This document shows, piece after piece, positions 35,695 to 45,451 of a stretch of DNA of 64,000 nt. The stretch is from positions 62,001 through 126,000 of the forward strand of contig JAFIHF010000022.1 of assembly GCA_017848855.1 (NCBI GenBank), written 5' to 3'. This stretch comes from Rhodanobacter denitrificans. Lineage in GTDB: Bacteria; Pseudomonadota; Gammaproteobacteria; Xanthomonadales; Rhodanobacteraceae. The number at the start of each line of letters is the position of its first letter. Position 1 is the first letter of the stretch. A program made the translations under genes and the position numbers. Below the pieces are notes generated by a model. It saw only the letters and a list, made by a program, of their open reading frames with translations. It searched no databases and was not told where the DNA came from.

Positions 35695-36700
35695 CTCGTC
35701 ATTCCTGCGAGGCGCTTTTCAACAGCCGAAGGCTGGTCAAGCACACTGGTGTCCGGAATATTTCGCGGGTGATCTGCTCCCCTCTCCCTCCGGGACGGGG
35801 GCTCGCGAGAACCATTCGATTCCGCACGTTGGCTCGCCTGCGGCGGGTTTTCGCTCGGGTGCTTTCGCAAGCGACAAAGCGGTTTCGGTCGCCTGCCGGC
35901 GCCCGAGTCACTTCTCTTTGCTGGCCCACGCCACCGCAGGAGCGGTGGCGAACGGCGCAGCCGGCCCGAAGGGCGGAGGGCAGGATGCCCGGAGTCAAGA
36001 GAAGTAACCAAGAGAAATGGCCTGGTTCAATCCGCCGACCCTACAAGCCCGCTGTGTCGAGGGGATTGGACCAACGTTCGTCGACACGTCACCCTACAGC
36101 GGCCACTCCGCGACGTATCTGGAAACTGAGGAACGCAACGCTCGTCGCCCCAGCGAAAGCTGGGGCCCAGTGCCTTTGCTTTGCTCTTGCAGTGCTTTGG
36201 CTCTGGCCTTTGCTTCTGCGCGCAGGAGCGCGCTGCTTTTCCCGGGGCCCCTCGGCGACGGTGAGGCGGGGACGATCAGGCCGCGCAGCGGGCGTTGCCA
36301 GGGAGGGCAACGCCTTTTCGCGCGGGCAGGAGCCCGCTCGAAAAGCCCGGCCCCGACTCACGGACTTTCCGTCCATGGATGGACGGAAAGCGGCGCCGCG
36401 GGGTGTCGTTTCTCTTTGGTGACTTTCTCTTTGGACAAGCAAAGAGAAAGTCACTCGGGCCGCGGCAGCGGCTCGAAACCGCTTTGAATCTGGCGAAGAC
36501 GGAAAGCAGAGCCCCTCTCCCGGAGAGAGAGAGGAATTCACCAACCAGCACCTTCCCGAATGCGAGTCGCTCGGCTTCGTCGTTCAAGGCGAAAGCCTGC
36601 GGTGCCTGGAGCCTGCAAACTGGAGCATCGAATATGCTGGACACCAGTGCGCTTGACCGGCCCTGCGGCCGTTGAAAAGCGCCTCGCAGGAATGACGAGC
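35695..36700. mobile_element. about 1-kb non-coding repeat element with 72-bp terminal inverted repeats (copy 1)
   Basis: The left end 35695-35767 and right end 36629-36700 are inverted repeats, identical over GCTCGTCATTCCTGCGAGGC and similar for about 72 bp. A second, shorter copy is at 59983-60860 in the same orientation. The inside holds several palindromes, for example sequence around AAGAGAAGTAACCAAGAGAA and CCGTCCATGGATGGACGG. There is no transposase or credible protein: open frames inside are compositional and not conserved in shape between copies. It looks like a MITE or composite of palindromic repeats typical of Xanthomonadales. It occupies the gap between hemD and the nar operon. 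Confidence 0.75.
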
Positions 36701-36721
36701 AGGTAGCCCGCGTACGCCGGG

Positions 36722-37438
36722 CTACTGCACCAGCGGCGAGGCGACCGCTTCCAGCTCCACCCCTTCCAGTTCGGCCTGCCCCGCCAGCACGCGCACGTAC
36801 TGGCCCAGGGCCTTGCGTTCGGCGGCGGCGCGCAGCTCGCGCGCCACCCGACCGGCCACCGCCTCGAACGGCAGCTGCTCGCCGGGGATGCGCCGGTCCA
36901 CCGCCACGATGTGGAAACCGTAGCGGGTGTTCACCAGCTTCGGCAGCACGCCGGTCGCGTTGCCTTCGAAGATCGCCTGCTCGAACTCGGGCACGCTGGC
37001 GCCGCGCGCGAGCTGGCCGAGCTGGCCGCCCTGCGCGCCGGAGGGACAGTTGGATTTCTCCCGCGCGCGCGCCTCGAACAGCTCCGGCTGCTCACGCAAT
37101 TCCTGCAGCATCGCCTCGGCCAGCGCGCGGATCGCCGGCACCGGCGCACCGGGCGTGACCTGGAACAGGATGTGCCGCGCGTGCACCAGTTCGCCGCTGC
37201 GGTAGCGTTCGGGATGGGCGTCGTAGTAGCGGCGGCACTCCGCCGGCGTGGGCTCGGGCACCGGCACTTCGCGCGCCAGCAGCTGCTCGATCGCCTCGGC
37301 GCCGGCCTGCTCGTCGGCGTCCGCGGCCAGCAGTTGCAGTTCCCGCGCGCGCTGGCGCAGCAGTTCGTGCACCGCGGCCAGTTCGTCGCTGGGCCAGGCT
37401 TCGGTATCCACTGCCACGCCGTTGACGCGCACGCTCAC
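36722..37438 (-). CDS. parvulin-type peptidyl-prolyl isomerase of the nar operon
   Basis: A 238-residue protein with a PpiC/parvulin domain at about residues 92-200 (ELVHARHILFQVTPG, GGQLGQLARGASVPEFEQAI, TRYGFHIVAVDRRIPGE). There is no signal peptide, so unlike SurA it should be cytoplasmic, resembling the NifM-like type. It is the last gene of the nar operon, GTG start overlapping the narI stop (GTGA). Parvulins at this place are known in Pseudomonas nar operons and are presumed to help fold the nitrate reductase. The start was chosen from the overlap. Confidence 0.85.
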   Translation of the reverse strand: MSVRVNGVAVDTEAWPSDELAAVHELLRQRARELQLLAADADEQAGAEAIEQLLAREVPVPEPTPAECRRYYDAHPERYRSGELVHARHILFQVTPGAPVPAIRALAEAMLQELREQPELFEARAREKSNCPSGAQGGQLGQLARGASVPEFEQAIFEGNATGVLPKLVNTRYGFHIVAVDRRIPGEQLPFEAVAGRVARELRAAAERKALGQYVRVLAGQAELEGVELEAVASPLVQ

Positions 37439-38142
37439 GAGTGCACCGCCCGCTTGCGCGTGCGCACCAGCTGGTAGGGCCGGAACAGGTAGGCGAGGCT
37501 GCCCACGCCGCTCCAGATATGCACCATGCGGGTGAACGGCGAGACCAGGAAGATGGTGAAGCCGAGCAGGATGTGCAGCTGGTACACCCACGGCGTGCCC
37601 TGCAGGATCGCCGCGTTGTCGCCGTGGAACAGCACCACGCCCTGCACGTAGGCCACCAGCCGCTCGAACATCGCGCCGTCCATGTGCTGCGCCGACATCG
37701 GCACCGTGGCCACGCCCAGCAGCAGCTGGAACCACAGCATCACCACGATGCTGATGTCCCACTTGCGGCTGTTGCGGCGCACGCGCGGGTCGCCGATGCG
37801 GCGCCAGATCAAGAGGCTCAGGCCGATGATCGCCACCACGCCGGCCGGGCCGCCCACCGCCATCGCCAGCAGCTGGTGCTGGCCCGGGCTCATCAGCCAC
37901 AGCACCAGCGACTCGGGCATCAGGAAGCCGGCGAAGTGGCCCAGCACCACCACCAGCACGCCGTAGTGGAACAGGTTGGAGCCCCAGCGCAGCGTCTGCG
38001 CGCGCAGCACCTGCGAGGAGTCGCTCTTCCACGAGTAGGGCTCGCGGTCGTAGCGGATCAGGCTGCCCAGCAGCAGCACGGCGAGGCAGATGTACGGGTA
38101 GATGCCGAACAGGAACTGGTTCCAGGCGGGGGACAGGGTCAT
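37435..38142 (-). CDS. narI: respiratory nitrate reductase gamma subunit (cytochrome b)
   Basis: A 235-residue inner-membrane diheme cytochrome b that takes electrons from quinol and anchors NarGH. Five hydrophobic helices are visible. The heme-ligand His residues lie in SNLFHYGVLVVVLGHFAGF (helix II) and later in YQLHILLGFTIFLVSPFTRM and VHIWSG. The start ATG 38142 has AGGAG about 9 nt upstream; a GTG at 38151 is in frame. It follows narJ by 34 bp and overlaps the parvulin gene. Confidence 0.95.
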   Translation of the reverse strand: MTLSPAWNQFLFGIYPYICLAVLLLGSLIRYDREPYSWKSDSSQVLRAQTLRWGSNLFHYGVLVVVLGHFAGFLMPESLVLWLMSPGQHQLLAMAVGGPAGVVAIIGLSLLIWRRIGDPRVRRNSRKWDISIVVMLWFQLLLGVATVPMSAQHMDGAMFERLVAYVQGVVLFHGDNAAILQGTPWVYQLHILLGFTIFLVSPFTRMVHIWSGVGSLAYLFRPYQLVRTRKRAVHS

Positions 38143-38176
38143 GGCGGGCACTCCTGGACGGAAGCGGGATCGGTGG

Positions 38177-38794
38177 TCATGGCGCGGCCTCGGCGGGCCG
38201 CTCGAAGGCGGGGCGCTCTTCCCAGCTCGCGTCGAGATCCTCGGGCGGCGGCACCGGCGTGTGCGGGTCGAGTCCCTCCTCCCCGGCCAGCGCCAGCAAG
38301 GCGGCGGGCACCGCGGCGTAGCGGCTGCCGCGATGGGCCAGTGCGTTGCCCAGCTTGCGCAGCACGTGGGCGCACTCGCCCAGCAATTCGGGCGTCTCGG
38401 CCGGCTCGCAGCAGCTCAGGTATTCCAGCAGCACCGGCAGGTGGTCGGGCAGTTCGTGGCCGCTTTGTGCCAGCCCGATCCGCGCGTAGCGCTCGCGCAG
38501 CTCCAGCATCGCCGCGCCGCGCTCGCGGCCGTCGCCGTGCACGTGCTCGAACAGGTTGAGCGAGGTGGAGCGGCCGCGGTCGAACAGGTCGACGTAGCGC
38601 GCCTCGGCGTCGAGCTGCTCGCCCTGCCCCAGCTCGGCGGCCAGGGCCAGCAGCTCGTCGCGGCGCGCGGCGTCGAGGCCGCGCGCGGCGCGCAGGGCCT
38701 CGGCGATCTCGGGCAGCGCGGCGCGCAGTTCCTCGTCCGGGTAGGCGAGCAGCGCGGCCAGTGCGCGCAGGGTGGTGGCGTGTTCGCTCGTCAT
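38177..38794 (-). CDS. narJ: nitrate reductase assembly chaperone
   Basis: A 205-residue cytoplasmic chaperone that binds NarG and is needed for molybdenum cofactor insertion and membrane attachment. Family-typical parts are LRALAALLAYPDEELRAALP (N-terminal), YVDLFDRGRSTSLNLFEHVH (about residues 67-86), and DHLPVLLEYLS (about 118). The length is close to that of other NarJ proteins. The start ATG overlaps the narH stop by one base (TGATG). Confidence 0.94.
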   Translation of the reverse strand: MTSEHATTLRALAALLAYPDEELRAALPEIAEALRAARGLDAARRDELLALAAELGQGEQLDAEARYVDLFDRGRSTSLNLFEHVHGDGRERGAAMLELRERYARIGLAQSGHELPDHLPVLLEYLSCCEPAETPELLGECAHVLRKLGNALAHRGSRYAAVPAALLALAGEEGLDPHTPVPPPEDLDASWEERPAFERPAEAAP

Positions 38795-40335
38795 CAGGTG
38801 CCGTCGTCGATCATGCGGATGGGGATGACCTTGCGCCGGCCCATCTTGCCGCCGAACAGGCCGGCCTTGGCGTCGATGCCGTCGCAGCCGTTGCCGAAGG
38901 TGAAGCCGCAGCCGCCGCGCAGCTGGTAGGCGTTCTCGGCCTCTTCGCGGTGCGCGGTGGGGATCACGAAGCGGTCCTCGTAGTTCGCGATCGCGAGGTA
39001 GCGGTGCATGGCCTCGGCGCCGGCCTCGTCGAGGCCGACCGCAGCTAGCATGGCCGGGTCCTGCGGCGCGCCGAGCTGGCGCGCGCGGAACCAGGCGCGC
39101 ATCGCCAGCATGCGCTTGAGCGCGCCGGCCACCGGCGCCTCGTTGCCGGCGGTGAGCAGGTTCGCGAGGTAGCGCACCGGGATGCGCAAGGAATCCACGT
39201 CGGGCAGGCCGTGCTCGGTGCTGTCGATCGCGCCCGCGTTCGCGTGCGCCTGGATCGGCGACAGCGGCGGCACGTACCACACCATCGGCAGGGTGCGGTA
39301 TTCGGGATGCAGCGGGAACGCGATCTTCCACTCCACCGCCATCTTGTACGTGGGCGAGTTCTTCGCCGATTCGATCCACTCGGCCGACACGCCGTCGGCC
39401 AGCGCCTGGCGCTGCACTTCCGGATCGTTCGGGTCGAGGAAGACGTCGAGCTGGGCCTGGTAGAGGTCGTGCGGGTTCTCGACGGCGGCGGCCGCGCCGA
39501 TGCGGTCGGCGTCGTACAGCAGCACGCCGAGGTAGCGGATGCGGCCCACGCAGGTTTCCGAGCACACGGTGGGCAGGCCGGCCTCGATGCGCGGGTAGCA
39601 GAACGTGCACTTCTCCGCCTTGCCGCTGGTCCAGTTGTAGTAGATCTTCTTGTACGGGCAGCCGGACACGCACATGCGCCAGCCGCGGCACTTGTCCTGG
39701 TCGATCAGGACGATGCCGTCCTCCTCGCGCTTGTAGATCGAGCCGGACGGGCACGAGGCCACGCAGCTGGGGTTGAGGCAGTGCTCGCACAGCCGCGGCA
39801 GGTACATCATGAAGGTGTTTTCGAACTGGCCGTAGATGTCCTTCTGCACGGCCTCGAAGTTGTAGTCGGCGCTGCGCTTGTCGAATTCGCCGCCGAGGAT
39901 CTCCTCCCAGTTCGGGCCCCACTCCACCTTGTCCATGGTGCGGCCGGAGATCAGCGAGATCGGCCGCGCCACCGGCGCGGTGGGCAGTTCCGGCGCGGTC
40001 TGCAGGTTCTCGTAGTCGAAGGTGAACGGCTCGTAGTAGTCGTCGATCTGCGGCATCGCCGGGTTGGAAAACAGCTTCGCCAGCACCGCGAAGCGGCCGC
40101 CCTGCTTCGGCACCAGCTTGCCGTTCGGCTTGCGCGTCCAGCCGCCCTTCCAGCGCTCCTGGTTCTCCCAGTCCTTGGGGTAGCCGATGCCGGGCTTGGT
40201 CTCCACGTTGTTGAACCACGCGTATTCCATGCCCTTGCGCGAGGTCCACACGTTCTTGCAGGTGACCGAACAGGTGTGGCAGCCGATGCACTTGTCGAGG
40301 TTCAGCACCATCGCGATCTGTGCGCGAACTTTCAT
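38794..40335 (-). CDS. narH: respiratory nitrate reductase beta subunit (Fe-S)
   Basis: A 513-residue cytoplasmic electron-transfer subunit (E. coli 512). Four ferredoxin-like cysteine clusters are visible: CIGCHTCSVTC (about residues 16-26), CEHCLNPSCVASCPSG (about 184-199), CRGWRMCVSGCP (about 217-228) and CTFC. The Trp in place of a Cys in CRGWRMC marks the [3Fe-4S] cluster, as in E. coli NarH. The start ATG 40335 opens MKVRAQIAMVLNLDKC, the family N-terminus. It starts 11 bp after the narG stop. Confidence 0.96.
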   Translation of the reverse strand: MKVRAQIAMVLNLDKCIGCHTCSVTCKNVWTSRKGMEYAWFNNVETKPGIGYPKDWENQERWKGGWTRKPNGKLVPKQGGRFAVLAKLFSNPAMPQIDDYYEPFTFDYENLQTAPELPTAPVARPISLISGRTMDKVEWGPNWEEILGGEFDKRSADYNFEAVQKDIYGQFENTFMMYLPRLCEHCLNPSCVASCPSGSIYKREEDGIVLIDQDKCRGWRMCVSGCPYKKIYYNWTSGKAEKCTFCYPRIEAGLPTVCSETCVGRIRYLGVLLYDADRIGAAAAVENPHDLYQAQLDVFLDPNDPEVQRQALADGVSAEWIESAKNSPTYKMAVEWKIAFPLHPEYRTLPMVWYVPPLSPIQAHANAGAIDSTEHGLPDVDSLRIPVRYLANLLTAGNEAPVAGALKRMLAMRAWFRARQLGAPQDPAMLAAVGLDEAGAEAMHRYLAIANYEDRFVIPTAHREEAENAYQLRGGCGFTFGNGCDGIDAKAGLFGGKMGRRKVIPIRMIDDGT

Positions 40336-40346
40336 GGATCCGCTCC

Positions 40347-43300
40347 TCACGCCAGCTTCGTGTTGAGTTCTTCTTCGCGCGCCTGGTGCTGCACGCGGTC
40401 CATCCAGTCCACCTTGGCCAGCTTGCGCACGATCACGAACTCGTCGCGGTTGGAACCCACGGTGCCGTAGTAGTTGAAGCCCCAGCTGAGCTGCGCGTAG
40501 CCGCCCACCATGTGGGTGGGCTTGAGCACGGTGCGTGTCATCGAGTTGTGGATGCCGCCGCGCATGCCGGTGACTTCCGAGCCGGGCACGTTCACGATCT
40601 TCTCCTGCGCGTGGTACATCAGGCACATGCCTTCCTTCACGCGCTGGCTCACCACCGCGCGCGCGGTGAGCGCGCCGTTCGCGTTGAACATCTCGATCCA
40701 GTCGTTGTCGACGATGCCGGCCTGCTTCGCGTCGGTTTCGGAGAGCCACACGATCGGCCCGCCGCGCGACAGCGTGAGCATGATGAGGTTGTCGGTGTAG
40801 GTGCTGTGGATGCCCCACTTCTGGTGCGGGGTGATGAAGTTCAGCACCACCTCGGGGTGGCCGTTGCCCTTCTTGCCGACCAGCGGCGCCACCGTGCGGG
40901 TGTCGATCGGCGGGCGGTACAGCGCGAAGCCCTCGCCGAAATCGCGCAGCCAGGCGTGGTCCTGGTAGAACTGCTGGCGGCCGGAGATCGTGCGCCACGG
41001 GATCAGCTCGTTGACGTTGGTCCAGCCCGCGTTGTAGCTGACGTGCTCGCTCTCGATGCCGCTCCAGGTGGGCGAGGAGATGATCTTGCGCGGCTGCGCC
41101 TGGACGTCGCGGTAGCGGATCTTCTCGTCCTCGCGCGGCCGCGCGAGGTGGGTGTGGTCGCGGCCGGTGATCTTGGACAGCGCGGCCCAAGCCTTCACCG
41201 CCACCTCGCCGTTGGTCTCGGGCGCGAGGTAGAGGATGGTTTCGGCCGCGTCGATGTCGCTGGCGATGCGCGGCCGCCCCTTGGCCGGGCCGTCCGCCAC
41301 CGTGTAGTTGAGCGCGGCCAGCCCCTGCACCTCATGCTCGGTGTTCCAGGCGATGCCCTTGCCGCCGTTGCCGAGCTTGTCCATCAGCGGGCCGAGCGCG
41401 GTGTAGCGCGCATAGGTGGCCGGGTAGTCGCGTTCCACCACCGCGATGTTCGAGGCGGTGACGCCCGGGACCAGCTCGCACTCGCCCTTCTTCCAGTCGC
41501 GCGGCTCGAACGGCTGGGCCAGTTCGGCCGGCGTGTCGTGCATGATCGGCGTGAGCACCACGTCCTTTTCCACGCCGAGCTTGCCGACGCTGAGCTCGGA
41601 GAACTTCTTCGCCACTGCCTTGAAGATCTCCCAGTCGCTCTTCGACTCGAACACCGGGTCCACCGCCGCGGAGAGCGGGTGGATGAACGGGTGCATGTCC
41701 GAGGTGTTGAGGTCGTTCTTCTCGTACCAGGAGGCGGTGGGCAGCACCACGTCCGAATACAGGCCGGAGGTGGACATGCGGAAGTCCAGCGTCACCACCA
41801 GGTCGAGCTTGCCCTCGGGCGCGGGCTCGCGCCACACCACTTCCTCGGGCTTCTCGCGCCCTTCCTCGCCCAGGTCCTTGCCTTGCAGGCCGCAACGGGT
41901 GCCGAGGAAGTGCTTGAGGAAATACTCGTGGCCCTTGCCGGAGGAGCCGAACAGGTTGGAGCGCCAGATGAACAGGTTGCGCGGGAAGTTCGCCGGGTTG
42001 TCCGGGTCTTCGCTGGCCATCGCCAGCGCGCCGGATTTCAGGCCCTCGACCACGTAGTCCCTGACCTCCTTGCCCGCGGCCGCGGCGTCGCGCACCACCT
42101 CCAGCGGGTTGCGGTTGAGCTGCGGCGCGGTGGGCGTCCAGCCCATGCGCTGGGCGCGCACGTTGCAGTCGATCAGGCTGCGGCCGTGGCGCTTCACATC
42201 GGCCAGCGGCGAGAGCAGTTCGCCCACGTCGAGCTTCTCGTAGCGCCACTGGTCGGAGTGCACGTAGAAGAACGTGGTGCCGGCCATCTGCCGCGGCGGA
42301 CGCACCCAGTCCAGCGCGAAGGCCAGCGCGGTCCAGCCGGTCTGCGGGCGCAGCTTCTCCTGGCCCACGTAGTGCGACCAGCCGCCGCCGGAGACGCCCA
42401 CCGTGCCGCACAGCATAAGGAAGTTGATGATGCTGCGGTAGTTCATGTCCTGGTGGTACCAGTGGTTCATGCCCGCGCCGATGATCACCATCGAGCGGCC
42501 GCGGGTCTTCTCCGCGTTGTCGGCGAAACCGCGCGCCACCGCGATCGCGTGCTTCGCGGGCACGCCGGTGATCGCCTCCTGCCAGGCCGGGGTGTAGGCC
42601 AGGTTGTCCTCGTAGCCCTTGGCGCAATCGCCGCCCAGGCCGCGATCCACGCCGTAGTGCGCGCACAGCAGGTCGAACGCGGTGGCCACCATCACCTCGC
42701 CGTCTTTCGTGGCGAGCTTGCGCGCCGGCACGTTGCGCAGCAGCACGTCGCCGCCCTGCGCGTTGTGCGGGAAATTGGGATGCTCGGTGCCGCCGAAGTA
42801 CGGGAAGGCCACCGCGCAGACCTCGTCGCGGCGGTCGATCTGGGTCAGCGCGAGGTGGATCTCGCGGCCGTCGCCGGTCTTCTGCTCCAGGTTCCACTTG
42901 CCGTGGTCTGGGCTGTCCTGGCCCGGCCAGCGGAAGCCGATCGAGCCCTGCGGCACCACCGGCGCGCCGTCGGCATCGAAGCCCACGGTCTTCCACTCGG
43001 CGTGGCCGGGGCTGCCCAGCGCGCCGTCGAAATCGCTGGCGCGCAGGTAGCGGTCGGGTACCCAGCGCGCGCCGTCCTTGCGCAGCGTCACCAGCAGCGG
43101 CAGGTCGGTGTAGCGGCGGCAGTAGTCCTGGAAGTACTCGACATGGCGGTCGACGAAGAACTCCTTGAGGATCACGTGGCCGATCGCCATCGCCAGCGCG
43201 GCATCGGTGCCCTGCTTCGGATGCAGCCACAGGTCGGAGAGCTTGGCGACCTCGGAATAGTCCGGCGTCACCGCGACGATCTGGGTGCCGTTGTAGCGCG

Positions 43301-44105
43301 CCTCGACGAAGAAGTGCGCGTCGGGCGTGCGCGTCTGCGGCACGTTCGAGCCCCAGGCGACGATGTAGCCGGAGTTGTACCAGTCGGCCGACTCGGGCAC
43401 GTCGGTCTGCTCGCCCCAGGTCTGCGGGCTGGAGGGCGGCAGGTCGCAGTACCAGTCGTAGAACGACAGCAGGGTGCCGCCGATCAGGCTGAGGTAGCGC
43501 GCGCCGGAGGCGTAGGACACCATCGACATCGCCGGGATCGGCGAGAAGCCCACCACCCGGTCCGGCCCCTGCGTCTTCACCGTGTGCACGTTCGCGGCGG
43601 CGACCAGCTCCAGCGCCTCGTCCCACTTCACGCGCACGAAGCCGCCGAGGCCGCGGCTGGCCTTGTAGTCCTTCATCGCCGGGTCGGCCATCAGCGCGGC
43701 CCACGCCTCCACCGGCGCCATGATCTGGCGCAGCTTGCGCCAGTGCTTGAGCAGCCGGCCGCGGATCATCGGGTACTTCAGCCGGTTCGCGCTGTACAGG
43801 TACCAGGAATACGAGGCGCCGCGCGAGCAGCCGCGCGGCTCGTGGTTGGGCATGCCCGGGCGGGTGCGCGGGTAGTCGGTGTACTGGGTTTCCCAGGTCA
43901 CCACGCCCTGCTTGACGTGGATCTTCCAGCTGCACGAGCCGGTGCAGTTCACGCCGTGGGTGGAACGCACCACCTTGTCGTGCGACCAGCGGTTGCGGTA
44001 GCCGTCCTCCCACTGCCGCGCCTCGCTGCGCACCTCGCCCCAGCCTTCGGAGAACGATACGCGCGGACGGGAGAAGTAGCGCAGGCGTTCCAGGAAATGA
44101 CCCAT
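40347..44105 (-). CDS. narG: respiratory nitrate reductase alpha subunit (molybdopterin)
   Basis: A 1252-residue catalytic subunit (E. coli 1247) of the DMSO reductase family, carrying bis-MGD and an [4Fe-4S] cluster. The cluster is bound by the His-Cys set in THGVNCTGSCSWKIHVKQG (about residues 49-67) and the later NHEPRGCSRGASYSWY. The Mo ligand Asp lies in the conserved ADWYNSGYIVAWGSN region (near residue 223). There is no twin-arginine signal, so it is the cytoplasmic NarG type and not periplasmic Nap. It lies 15 bp after narK and first in the narGHJI group. Confidence 0.97.
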   Translation of the reverse strand: MGHFLERLRYFSRPRVSFSEGWGEVRSEARQWEDGYRNRWSHDKVVRSTHGVNCTGSCSWKIHVKQGVVTWETQYTDYPRTRPGMPNHEPRGCSRGASYSWYLYSANRLKYPMIRGRLLKHWRKLRQIMAPVEAWAALMADPAMKDYKASRGLGGFVRVKWDEALELVAAANVHTVKTQGPDRVVGFSPIPAMSMVSYASGARYLSLIGGTLLSFYDWYCDLPPSSPQTWGEQTDVPESADWYNSGYIVAWGSNVPQTRTPDAHFFVEARYNGTQIVAVTPDYSEVAKLSDLWLHPKQGTDAALAMAIGHVILKEFFVDRHVEYFQDYCRRYTDLPLLVTLRKDGARWVPDRYLRASDFDGALGSPGHAEWKTVGFDADGAPVVPQGSIGFRWPGQDSPDHGKWNLEQKTGDGREIHLALTQIDRRDEVCAVAFPYFGGTEHPNFPHNAQGGDVLLRNVPARKLATKDGEVMVATAFDLLCAHYGVDRGLGGDCAKGYEDNLAYTPAWQEAITGVPAKHAIAVARGFADNAEKTRGRSMVIIGAGMNHWYHQDMNYRSIINFLMLCGTVGVSGGGWSHYVGQEKLRPQTGWTALAFALDWVRPPRQMAGTTFFYVHSDQWRYEKLDVGELLSPLADVKRHGRSLIDCNVRAQRMGWTPTAPQLNRNPLEVVRDAAAAGKEVRDYVVEGLKSGALAMASEDPDNPANFPRNLFIWRSNLFGSSGKGHEYFLKHFLGTRCGLQGKDLGEEGREKPEEVVWREPAPEGKLDLVVTLDFRMSTSGLYSDVVLPTASWYEKNDLNTSDMHPFIHPLSAAVDPVFESKSDWEIFKAVAKKFSELSVGKLGVEKDVVLTPIMHDTPAELAQPFEPRDWKKGECELVPGVTASNIAVVERDYPATYARYTALGPLMDKLGNGGKGIAWNTEHEVQGLAALNYTVADGPAKGRPRIASDIDAAETILYLAPETNGEVAVKAWAALSKITGRDHTHLARPREDEKIRYRDVQAQPRKIISSPTWSGIESEHVSYNAGWTNVNELIPWRTISGRQQFYQDHAWLRDFGEGFALYRPPIDTRTVAPLVGKKGNGHPEVVLNFITPHQKWGIHSTYTDNLIMLTLSRGGPIVWLSETDAKQAGIVDNDWIEMFNANGALTARAVVSQRVKEGMCLMYHAQEKIVNVPGSEVTGMRGGIHNSMTRTVLKPTHMVGGYAQLSWGFNYYGTVGSNRDEFVIVRKLAKVDWMDRVQHQAREEELNTKLA

Positions 44106-44120
44106 GGCGGCAACCTCGGC

Positions 44121-45371
44121 TCAGGTTCGGATTTTGGAAGAAGCATCGACGCGACCGTGGAAATCCACCTGCCGCACTTCGGTGAAGAAGATCAGGATCA
44201 GCGCCACGATCACCACGCCGTACAGCAGCATGAAGGCGCTGGAACGGATGCCCAGCCAGTCCAGCAGCGCGCCCCAGATGATCGGCAGCAGGAAGCCGCC
44301 GAGGCCGCCGGCCAGGCCCACGATGCCGGTGACCACGCCCAGGTTGTCGGCGAAATCGTCGCCCAGGTACTTGAAGGTGGAGGCCATGCCGAAGGCCAGC
44401 GACACACCCAGCACGAACAGCAGCGGCACGAACAGCCACAGGCCCAGGCCGATGTCGAAGCTGGCCGGGCCGCGGATGGTGTGCACGGTCAGCTGGGTCT
44501 GCGGGTAGGAGAGCAGGAACAGCATCACCGAGGCCACCCACAGCACCCACCAGGTGGTGGCGTGCGCGCCGAACCGGTCGGACAGCGCGCCGCCCAGCGC
44601 GCGCAGCACGCCGGCCGGCAGCGAGAAGCAGGCGGCCAGCGCCGCCGCCGTGCCGATCGCCACGCCGTATTCGCCGATGAAGTACTGCGGCATCCACAGC
44701 GACAGCGCGGTGAAGCCGCCGAAGGTCAGCGAGTAGTACTGGCAGTATTTCCACACCCGCGGATCGCGCAGCACGCGCAGCTGCGCGCCCATGCCCGGCG
44801 CCTTGCCGCCCTTGCCCACGCCGGGGTCGGGCGCCGACAGCAGCCAGAACAGCGCGGCGGTGACCAGCAGCGCCACCGCGTAGACGTGCGGCACCGCACG
44901 CCAGCCGTAGTGGCTCACCAGCGCCGGCGCCACGAACAGGTTCAGCGCCGCGCCCGAAGTGCCGGCGCCGAACACGCCCATCGCGAAGCCGCGCCGCGAG
45001 GCGGGGAAGAAGCGCGCCACGTAGGGCGTGCCCACCGCGAACGAGGCGCCCACCGAGCCCAGCACCAGGCCCACCAGCAGGAACTGCCACAACTGGCCGG
45101 CGTAGCCCACCAGCCAGACCGGCACGGCCGCGGCCAGCAGCAGGATCGTCATCACGATGCGGCCGCCGAAACGGTCGGTCCAGATGCCCAGCGGCAGGCG
45201 CAGGATCGCGCCGGTGAGCACCGGCGTGGCGGTGAGCAGGCCGAACTCGGTGGCGTTCAGCCCCAGCTCCTTGCGGATCGGGATGCCGATCACGCCGAAC
45301 ATCATCCACACCGCGAAGCACACCACGAACGCGAACGTGCTCGCGAACAACACCCGGTAGGCGACACCCAT
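44121..45371 (-). CDS. narK: nitrate/nitrite transporter NarK
   Basis: A 416-residue major-facilitator protein with about 12 helices. Nitrate-signature-like motifs are present: GVFGAGTSGAALNLFVAPAL and GVVTGIVGLAGGLGGFLLPI, plus the NarK opening MMFGVIGIPIRKELGLNATE. Size and sequence suit the proton-coupled NarK1/NasA-type importer that brings nitrate to NarG; a nitrite exchanger role cannot be excluded. The start ATG 45371 has GGAGG 8 nt upstream; the GTG at 45386 would place this signal inside the gene. First gene of narKGHJI, behind an FNR-like box. Confidence 0.93.
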   Translation of the reverse strand: MGVAYRVLFASTFAFVVCFAVWMMFGVIGIPIRKELGLNATEFGLLTATPVLTGAILRLPLGIWTDRFGGRIVMTILLLAAAVPVWLVGYAGQLWQFLLVGLVLGSVGASFAVGTPYVARFFPASRRGFAMGVFGAGTSGAALNLFVAPALVSHYGWRAVPHVYAVALLVTAALFWLLSAPDPGVGKGGKAPGMGAQLRVLRDPRVWKYCQYYSLTFGGFTALSLWMPQYFIGEYGVAIGTAAALAACFSLPAGVLRALGGALSDRFGAHATTWWVLWVASVMLFLLSYPQTQLTVHTIRGPASFDIGLGLWLFVPLLFVLGVSLAFGMASTFKYLGDDFADNLGVVTGIVGLAGGLGGFLLPIIWGALLDWLGIRSSAFMLLYGVVIVALILIFFTEVRQVDFHGRVDASSKIRT

Positions 45372-45451
45372 GGCGCGGGCCTCCACTGGCTGGCGGGTCG
45401 ACTGTCGACACGGTCGGCGGCCACCCTACAGGGATGCGGTGCTCCGAATCC

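Noticed and set aside
36017-36487. Open frames inside the kilobase repeat (starting MAWFNPPTLQ, also at 60238).
   Set aside because: Both copies of the repeat carry the frame start but lengths and ends differ, no ribosome binding site is evident, and internal palindromes dominate; it is likely a spurious translation of the element.
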